DNA of 10,829 bases, from the NCBI GenBank assembly GCA_031256155.1, contig JAIRRD010000168.1, forward strand, positions 1 to 10,829, given 5' to 3'. A program made the position numbers and the translations under genes. Under the pieces are notes generated by a model. That model was not told the DNA's origin. It made no database searches and saw only the letters and a list, made by a program, of their open reading frames with translations. This document shows, in pieces, positions 6,573 through 10,829 of the stretch; the first letter of the stretch is position 1, and each line of letters opens with the position of its first letter. The stretch is from Holophagales bacterium. GTDB lineage: Bacteria > Acidobacteriota > Holophagae > Holophagales > Holophagaceae.

Positions 6573-8072
6573 TTACATTAACTGTGGTAGCCATCTCTTC
6601 AGCCTTGAGCGCACTTCCTCAACGCCCAACAAATACAGCGTATCGAATATACCGGGACTTATGGGTTTACCGCACAGCGCCACGCGGAGAGCCTGGGCTA
6701 AATCTTTGGTTTTTAGTCCGTGTCGCTCAAGTATTTCATTGAATGTGGTATGCAGGGGATCGTGTTGGTAATCAGACAGTGCCGCGATTTCCAGGAGGGC
6801 TGGTTTGACAGCCGATGTCATGAATTTATCCGCGCCTTCAAATTCTGTGGGGGCAGACCAGCAAAAGGCCAGCGAATTTGCCATTTCAACAAGAGACTTG
6901 CCTTTTTGTGTGGCTGTTATAGCCACTTTCTTCCATTCCTCAGACTTGGTATCCCACGCATCTGGCATGAACGGGCGCAGGTGCGGCTCAAGCTCTTGCC
7001 ATGTGTATCGCTGAATTAGTTTTTGATTAATCCAGTTGAGCTTGTCCATGTCAAATCTGGCTGGACTTTTTTGTATGTCATCCAAATCAAAAAGTTCAGT
7101 CATCTGGGTATCGGTCAGAATTTCTTCTTCCGCGCTCTCCAGCGCTTTGCCGTCAACTTTGGGAGTCCAGGACAACCTGGCGAGCGCCAAGCGTATGGCG
7201 CTTGGCAAAAGTCCCAAGGCCTGATATTCAGTAATGCTGGTTGCTCCGTGTCGTTTACTGAGTTTTGCCCCATCCTTGCCGAGGATCATCGGCACATGGG
7301 CGAAAACCGGAGGTTCAAGGCCAAGGGCTTGATATAGAGCTATTTGTTTTGGCGTATTGGCTGCGTGGTCATCTCCGCGTATTACGTGGGTAACTTCCAT
7401 GCTTGTATCGTCTATAACCACGCAGAAATTATAGGTCGGTACACCGATCTGGCCGACTTCGCCGGTACGGGCAACTATCCAGTCATCAAGTGTTGGGGCA
7501 GGGAAGTCTATGCGACCTTTGATACGGTCGTGAAGGACAATACAGCCGTTTTCCAGCCATGCCTCATCGCCTGCGGGCATTTTAAGGCGTACGGAAAAGG
7601 GCTGACTGGCATCATGGTTTTTATCGCGGCATCCTTTACCCGCATCCAGTCCGCGGTTGTACTGAAATGGAACACCTTTGTCGTCCGCCATTTTTCGCCT
7701 GGTTTCCAGGTCTTCTTTAGTGCAGCGACAGCGATATGCCAAACCTTGACTGAGCAATTTTTCTACGGCTGGTTTGTAATGGGATTCCATACGCTGCATT
7801 TGTCTGTAAGGGCCGTTTGAACCTATCCATTTTAGCGGATTGCCCACCACAGGGCCTTCGTCCCAGTTCAAGCCGCACCAGCTCATTCCTTCTTCAATAA
7901 TGCGTATGTTGTCATCAGTGCTACGGTCTAAGTCTGTGTCTTCTATACGCAGAATGAAACGACCTCCATGTTTTCTTGCATAGAGCCAGCAAAAAAGAGC
8001 AGTGCGAACACCGCCTATGTGCAACATTCCGGTTGGGGAAGGGGCAAAACGAGTCACAACTTGTCTGGGCAT
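6573..8072 (-). CDS. gltX: Glutamyl-tRNA synthetase
   Basis: Class Ic synthetase, 499 residues, that charges tRNA-Glu. It has VTRFAPSPTGMLHIGGVRTALF (start of the Rossmann fold; HIGG at 18-21), LRIEDTDLDRS (41-51), CRC at 115-117 followed by CRDKNH (148-153), a plausible zinc-binding arrangement, then PTYNFCVVIDD (212-222), HVIRGDDHAANTP (229-241) and the KMSKS loop KLSKRHG (270-276). The C-terminal helical anticodon-binding domain runs to the end, and the length is normal. The start is ATG at 8072 with GAGGT five bases upstream. It begins 22 bases after the adk stop. Since glnS is also present, this GluRS need not misacylate tRNA-Gln, though gatCAB elsewhere cannot be excluded. Confidence 0.97.
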   Translation of the reverse strand: MPRQVVTRFAPSPTGMLHIGGVRTALFCWLYARKHGGRFILRIEDTDLDRSTDDNIRIIEEGMSWCGLNWDEGPVVGNPLKWIGSNGPYRQMQRMESHYKPAVEKLLSQGLAYRCRCTKEDLETRRKMADDKGVPFQYNRGLDAGKGCRDKNHDASQPFSVRLKMPAGDEAWLENGCIVLHDRIKGRIDFPAPTLDDWIVARTGEVGQIGVPTYNFCVVIDDTSMEVTHVIRGDDHAANTPKQIALYQALGLEPPVFAHVPMILGKDGAKLSKRHGATSITEYQALGLLPSAIRLALARLSWTPKVDGKALESAEEEILTDTQMTELFDLDDIQKSPARFDMDKLNWINQKLIQRYTWQELEPHLRPFMPDAWDTKSEEWKKVAITATQKGKSLVEMANSLAFCWSAPTEFEGADKFMTSAVKPALLEIAALSDYQHDPLHTTFNEILERHGLKTKDLAQALRVALCGKPISPGIFDTLYLLGVEEVRSRLKRWLPQLM

Positions 8073-8094
8073 GAATTACCTCAACTTGCGAAAG

Positions 8095-9261
8095 CTACGA
8101 AATCCAGACTGTTTTATCCAAAATGCTCGCAAGTCTGGCAAATACCTCTTCAAAGGTACCTGAACCATCCACTTTCGTCACTCCATGTATCTGGGCGTAT
8201 TTTTCAATGACAGGCACAGTTTTGCTCTCGTGTTCCTGTAATCGCTGAACAATTTTTGCCGTTGTAGAGTCGTATGGCATACACGTATCGGTTTTGCTGC
8301 GGGCATCCAATCGCTTTATTAATTCCAGCGTTGACACTTCAATGTCAATAATTCGAGTGATGTTAGTGCCGCGCTTGCGCAGCAGTCCATCAAGTATGTA
8401 TGACTGAACAAGCGTCCTTGGGAATCCTTTAAAAATAAAACCTCGGACATCTTTTGATTGTTCCAGTTTCTGCTCTATCAAAGGCACTACTATTTCATCT
8501 GAAACAAGTGCGCCGCTCTCATACAGTTCCTGAATTTTTTTCCCAACCGGAGTCTGGCGGGCAATCTCGGCATCCAGCATTGGTCCGGTTGCCAAGTATT
8601 CCAATTCAAAATGCTTTGCCAGTGCTTTGCCCTGAGAACCGCGCCCTGAACCTGGATATCCAAATATAACAATATTTATGGGATATTTGTGAATTTCATC
8701 TTTTACAGCGGCTCTTACGTCATCGCACACTTTTTCAACAGAGTTTCCGCCATTAACAGCTCTGTAAATACCTTTGTCTTTGTAAAACTGCAGCACCGGC
8801 AGTGTTTTTTCATGGTATTCACGCAGACGGTTGAGTATTACGGTTTCGTTATCATCAGTGCGACCAGAGGTAATACCTCGCTTCAGCAAACGGGCCACAG
8901 ACTCTTCCTCGTCAACTTCAAGGCTGATAAGGCAGCTCAGCGAAGTATTCAGCTTGTTCATCAAACCTTCAAGGATATAGCATTGGATGTATGTCCGCGG
9001 GAATCCATCAAACAGGAAACCATTGGCTTCGGGATGTTCCGTAATGGTGTTTTCAATAATCTGAACAATTATTTCATCTGGAACCAAGCCGCCGGCCGAA
9101 ATAATGCTCTTGGCCTCCAGCCCCAATTTGCTCCCCGCAGAAAGCTCCCTGCGCAACAAATCGCCCGTTGAAATGTAGTGAAGGTTGAAAGCCTTTATAA
9201 GAGCTTCTGATTGAGTACCCTTACCTGCACCGGGCGGACCAAACAGTGCGATGTTTATCAT
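8095..9261 (-). CDS. adk: Tandem adenylate kinase: active N-half fused to degenerate C-half
   Basis: 388 residues, twice the usual length. Residues 1-190 are a complete short-LID adenylate kinase (ATP + AMP = 2 ADP): P-loop GPPGAGKGTQ (8-17), STGDLLRREL (31-40), GFLFDGFPRT (81-90) and LID KRGITSGRTDDNE (127-139). Residues 195-388 repeat the fold with key positions changed: GYPGSGRGSQ (201-210, Lys to Arg at 207), TGPMLDAEI (225-233, the AMP-site Arg replaced by Asp230), FIFKGFPRT (275-283, Asp to Lys) and a LID without SGRxDD. The second half is probably inactive or altered, perhaps structural or regulatory. It is a single open frame with the ATG at 9261 preceded by GAGAGG at five bases. It is the first gene of the minus-strand run, ahead of gltX. 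The split of function between halves is inference. Confidence 0.93.
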   Translation of the reverse strand: MINIALFGPPGAGKGTQSEALIKAFNLHYISTGDLLRRELSAGSKLGLEAKSIISAGGLVPDEIIVQIIENTITEHPEANGFLFDGFPRTYIQCYILEGLMNKLNTSLSCLISLEVDEEESVARLLKRGITSGRTDDNETVILNRLREYHEKTLPVLQFYKDKGIYRAVNGGNSVEKVCDDVRAAVKDEIHKYPINIVIFGYPGSGRGSQGKALAKHFELEYLATGPMLDAEIARQTPVGKKIQELYESGALVSDEIVVPLIEQKLEQSKDVRGFIFKGFPRTLVQSYILDGLLRKRGTNITRIIDIEVSTLELIKRLDARSKTDTCMPYDSTTAKIVQRLQEHESKTVPVIEKYAQIHGVTKVDGSGTFEEVFARLASILDKTVWIS

Positions 9262-9293
9262 TGTATCCTCTCAAGTTTGAAAAGTTGAAATGC

Positions 9294-9322
9294 TATATAG
9301 CCATTTTCGCTTGTATTGCTAA
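9294..9322 (-). promoter_or_regulatory. Candidate adk promoter
   Basis: On the minus strand, TTAGCA (9322-9317) is followed after exactly 17 bases by TATATA (9299-9294), each matching 4 of 6 sigma-70 positions. Transcription from about 9287 would give a leader of some 26 bases before the ATG at 9261. The -35 box overlaps the left arm of the inverted repeat at 9312-9358. Confidence 0.3.
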
Positions 9323-9358
9323 CCTAACGGCAGGCAAATCCCGCCTGCAAGCAATACA
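9312..9358. repeat. Nested inverted repeat in the adk/SDR intergenic region
   Basis: TGTATTGCT (9312-9320) pairs with AGCAATACA (9350-9358). Nested inside is a second pair, GCAGGC (9330-9335) / GCCTGC (9343-9348), with a 7-base loop. It could form a two-level hairpin in either transcript or a cruciform. There is no T-run, so it is not an ordinary terminator. Confidence 0.6.
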
Positions 9359-9360
9359 CA

Positions 9361-9386
9361 GTCAGGATTTGAAAACAAATCCTGAC
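9361..9386. repeat. Perfect 11-bp hairpin with AAAA loop
   Basis: GTCAGGATTTG (9361-9371) and CAAATCCTGAC (9376-9386) are exact complements around the loop AAAA, two bases after the previous inverted repeat ends. No T-run follows on either strand. The left arm's GGATTTG can also pair with CAAATCC at 9335-9341 in the neighbouring repeat. Confidence 0.7.
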
Positions 9387-9392
9387 ATAGCA

Positions 9393-9439
9393 GTCCAACT
9401 ACAATAAGTTGAACGGCTATAATACTGTAATATTATAGC
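9393..9439. repeat. Two further inverted repeats upstream of the SDR gene
   Basis: GTCCAACT (9393-9400) and AGTTGAAC (9407-9414) pair with one mismatch around ACAATA. GCTATAATA (9416-9424) and TATTATAGC (9431-9439) pair perfectly around CTGTAA. The second, a 24-base dyad, covers the candidate -10 region of the SDR promoter and has the size and symmetry of a repressor operator. Confidence 0.55.
9409..9436 (+). promoter_or_regulatory. Candidate promoter of the SDR operon
   Basis: TTGAAC (9409-9414; 4 of 6) and TATTAT (9431-9436; 5 of 6) are 16 bases apart. Transcription would start near 9443, just ahead of the GGGAGG ribosome site and 14 bases from the ATG. A perfect TATAAT at 9418-9423 is an alternative -10 but lacks a good -35. 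Dyad symmetry across the -10 suggests negative control. Confidence 0.4.
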
Positions 9440-9456
9440 TACATCGGGAGGGTTAC

Positions 9457-10224
9457 ATGCAAACAAAGGGCAATACAATTCTTATCACAGGCGGCGGTAC
9501 AGGCATTGGTTTTGGTCTAGCAAGGGCTTTTCACGCTTCAGGCAATCAAGTCATTATCGCAAGCCGCCGCAAAGATGTCCTGGATGATGCCGTAAAAAAT
9601 AATCCTGGCATTGCATCTTATATGTTGGACATTCAAAATACCTCTGAAATTAAGGCGTTCGCTACAAAAGTCCTGAATGATTTTCCCGGGCTGAATGTGT
9701 TAATAAATAATTCTGGAATCATGAGGGCCGAAAATTTATTGGATCAACGCGATCTGACCAATATGGAGGCAATCATAGCAACGAATCTGCTTGGCCCACT
9801 GCGATTAACAGCGGCCTTGTTGCCTTCGCTTTTGAAACAGCAGCGTGCTGTTATACTCAATGTTTCTTCTGGACTAGCTTTTGTGCCAATGGCAATCACG
9901 CCAACCTACTGCGCCACTAAGGCGGCGTTGCACTCATATACCCAAAGTTTGCGCTGTCAGCTTAAAAATACTAACGTACAAGTTGTGGAGCTGATTCCGC
10001 CCTATGTGGCCACCCATCTGATGAACGGTGCTGATGACCCAATGGCTATGCCTTTGGACGACTATATTGCGGAAGTAATGGAAATAATAAAATCTCAGCC
10101 TAACGCGGCGGAAATATGTGTAGAAAATGTAAAACGGTTCCGCTTTGCGGCTGAAACCGGAAATCATGAAAAATTTTTCCAGGCCTTTAATGCCGGAGTT
10201 CAAGATGCAATCAACCAATTTTAA
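9457..10224 (+). CDS. Short-chain dehydrogenase/reductase (classical SDR, DltE-like)
   Basis: 255-residue NAD(P)-dependent oxidoreductase with a Rossmann fold: cofactor loop TGGGTGIG (11-18), NNSGI (84-88), N110, and the catalytic set S137/S138 (LNVSSG), Y151 and K155 (YCATK). ASRRKD after the second strand (35-40) places two arginines where NADP-preferring SDRs bind the 2'-phosphate, so NADP(H) is likely. The substrate cannot be told. The overall style resembles the DltE-type group of uncharacterised SDRs. The start is ATG at 9457 with GGGAGG five bases upstream. The TAA overlaps the ATG of the next small gene (TAATG), and a heptosyltransferase follows, so it may act on a cell-envelope or nucleotide-sugar related substrate, but that is only context. 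It is divergent from adk. Confidence 0.9.
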   Translation: MQTKGNTILITGGGTGIGFGLARAFHASGNQVIIASRRKDVLDDAVKNNPGIASYMLDIQNTSEIKAFATKVLNDFPGLNVLINNSGIMRAENLLDQRDLTNMEAIIATNLLGPLRLTAALLPSLLKQQRAVILNVSSGLAFVPMAITPTYCATKAALHSYTQSLRCQLKNTNVQVVELIPPYVATHLMNGADDPMAMPLDDYIAEVMEIIKSQPNAAEICVENVKRFRFAAETGNHEKFFQAFNAGVQDAINQF

Positions 10225-10428
10225 TGAGCGAACCTATTACTATGATAGCTCAAAACAAATCAGGTGGGCGGCTGGCTTGGCTTGTAACATATTCCTTCCA
10301 AACAGTAATGGAGTTTTTTTGAGGTTGCTTGCCACGCCACAAACAACAAAGGAACTGCGCTTATAGGTTTCGCTACTGCCAGTTTCGTGACTGCAAGCAT
10401 AGGGTGGGCTTGGTTTTTTGGTCGATAG
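10224..10428 (+). CDS. Small putative membrane protein with a +1 frameshift at a T7 run
   Basis: Not one open frame. From ATG at 10224 (sharing the A of the SDR stop, TAATG) it reads 32 codons, MSEPITM...QTVMEFF, to TGA at 10320-10322. Skipping one T of the T7 run (10314-10320) continues as EVACHATNNKGTALIGF... for 35 more residues to TAG at 10426-10428, 14 bases before the heptosyltransferase ATG. The second part contains a hydrophobic segment (about residues 43-65: TALIGFATASFVTASIGWAWFFG) suited to one membrane span. Both ends fit the neighbouring genes closely, which argues that the 67-residue product is or was real. The break may be programmed frameshifting, a disabling mutation, or a sequencing error. 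I recognise no family. Confidence 0.5.
10310..10322 (+). other. Possible prfB-like +1 frameshift site
   Basis: GGAG (10310-10313), one codon TTT, a second TTT on which the Phe tRNA could slip +1 and re-pair fully within T7, then TGA in the A site. The release-factor-2 gene prfB uses the same order: an internal Shine-Dalgarno-like sequence, a three-base gap, a slippery codon, then UGA. Differences are the weaker GGAG, UUU rather than CUU, and G rather than C after UGA. Confidence 0.35.
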
Positions 10429-10442
10429 GATTGGATTAACAT

Positions 10443-10829
10443 ATGCGATTTTTATTGTGTAGGACAGATGGTATTGGGGATTTGGTAGTCTCACTCCCTG
10501 TTCAAAACTGTATTTTAGAGAGGGAGCCATCAGCTGAGGTTTTTTGGCTTGTTAAACCAGATACGGCACCAATACTGGATCATCTGCCTGGGGTCTCGGG
10601 CGTATTACATAGGCCACCTGATGCTGATTTGGAGCGGCTCATAGAGATAGTAGGACCAAACGTATTACTTAATTTGGGCCATAGGGACAGAATGATAGTC
10701 CCGGCCGCGAAAAGAGCTAAGGTTCCTATAAGGGTTGCCAAACAAAGAGGAATCCAGCAGACGCTGGCTGCCACTCACATCATCTGGGGCGGATCAAAAA
10801 GAGGCTACCATGAATCGCAGTATTCACGG
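10443..10829 (+). CDS. GT9-family heptosyltransferase, N-terminal part (cut by window end)
   Basis: 129 codons are visible and the frame is open at the edge. The start MRFLLCRTDGIGDLVVSLPV (1-20) is the signature of ADP-heptose:lipopolysaccharide heptosyltransferases, with the GD of the GT-B N-terminal domain. It is followed by AEVFWLVKPDTAPILDHLPGV, LLNLGHRDR (85-93), AKRAKVPIRVAKQRG and HESQYS, all typical of the acceptor-side domain of GT9. The product would transfer a heptose (or related sugar) to the lipopolysaccharide inner core at the inner face of the cytoplasmic membrane. The ribosome site is weak (TGGA, 7 bases before the ATG). It is the third gene of the plus-strand group, 14 bases after the small membrane protein. 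The exact acceptor (WaaC, WaaF or another) cannot be told from this fragment. Confidence 0.88.
   Translation, partial: MRFLLCRTDGIGDLVVSLPVQNCILEREPSAEVFWLVKPDTAPILDHLPGVSGVLHRPPDADLERLIEIVGPNVLLNLGHRDRMIVPAAKRAKVPIRVAKQRGIQQTLAATHIIWGGSKRGYHESQYSR

Noticed and set aside
9361..9386. The 11-bp hairpin as an intrinsic terminator
   Set aside because: No T-run follows on either strand, and it lies upstream of both divergent genes rather than after a gene end.
1..10829. tRNA, rRNA or CRISPR arrays
   Set aside because: No tRNA cloverleaf-like spans, rRNA segments or regularly spaced direct repeats were seen on either strand.

Overview
The window comes from a Gram-negative bacterium. A partial GT9 lipopolysaccharide heptosyltransferase starts at the right end and a predicted lipoprotein lies at the left end. 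The housekeeping genes are complete and have ordinary family lengths. I cannot place the organism more closely by eye. The short-LID adenylate kinase and the presence of a true glutaminyl-tRNA synthetase fit several Gram-negative phyla.

Layout. From 9261 down to 1, everything reads on the minus strand in tight order: a tandem-fused adenylate kinase (adk), glutamyl-tRNA synthetase (gltX), a NotI-family restriction endonuclease, a D12-class adenine methyltransferase, glutaminyl-tRNA synthetase (glnS), the SRP receptor (ftsY), the riboflavin enzyme ribD, and a lipoprotein cut by the window edge. Gaps are 22 to 64 bases, or short overlaps. On the plus strand, divergent from adk, are a short-chain dehydrogenase (SDR), a small membrane protein whose frame is broken at a T7 run, and the heptosyltransferase, which runs off the right edge. 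The two blocks are separated by 195 bases rich in inverted repeats (9262-9456) that carry candidate divergent promoters.

The restriction-modification pair (4595-6537) is visibly AT-rich. Hand-counted 60-base lines give about 25-30% G+C, against about 60% in lines from ribD and gltX. It therefore looks like an acquired island between two aminoacyl-tRNA synthetase genes. The nuclease has the Cys4 metal site and the D...ExQ active site of the NotI family. Its partner is an alpha-type adenine methyltransferase, so its target should contain adenine, unlike the all-G+C NotI site. The methyltransferase C-terminus is itself interrupted by a GC-richer 88-base insert flanked by 9-base direct repeats. 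Removing the insert and one repeat restores a shorter, plausible C-terminus with its own stop.

Other points of note are an adenylate kinase whose second half has lost the P-loop lysine, the AMP-site arginine and the LID signature, and a small gene at 10224-10428 in which GGAG-TTT-TTT-TGA resembles the prfB +1 frameshift site but could equally be an indel.
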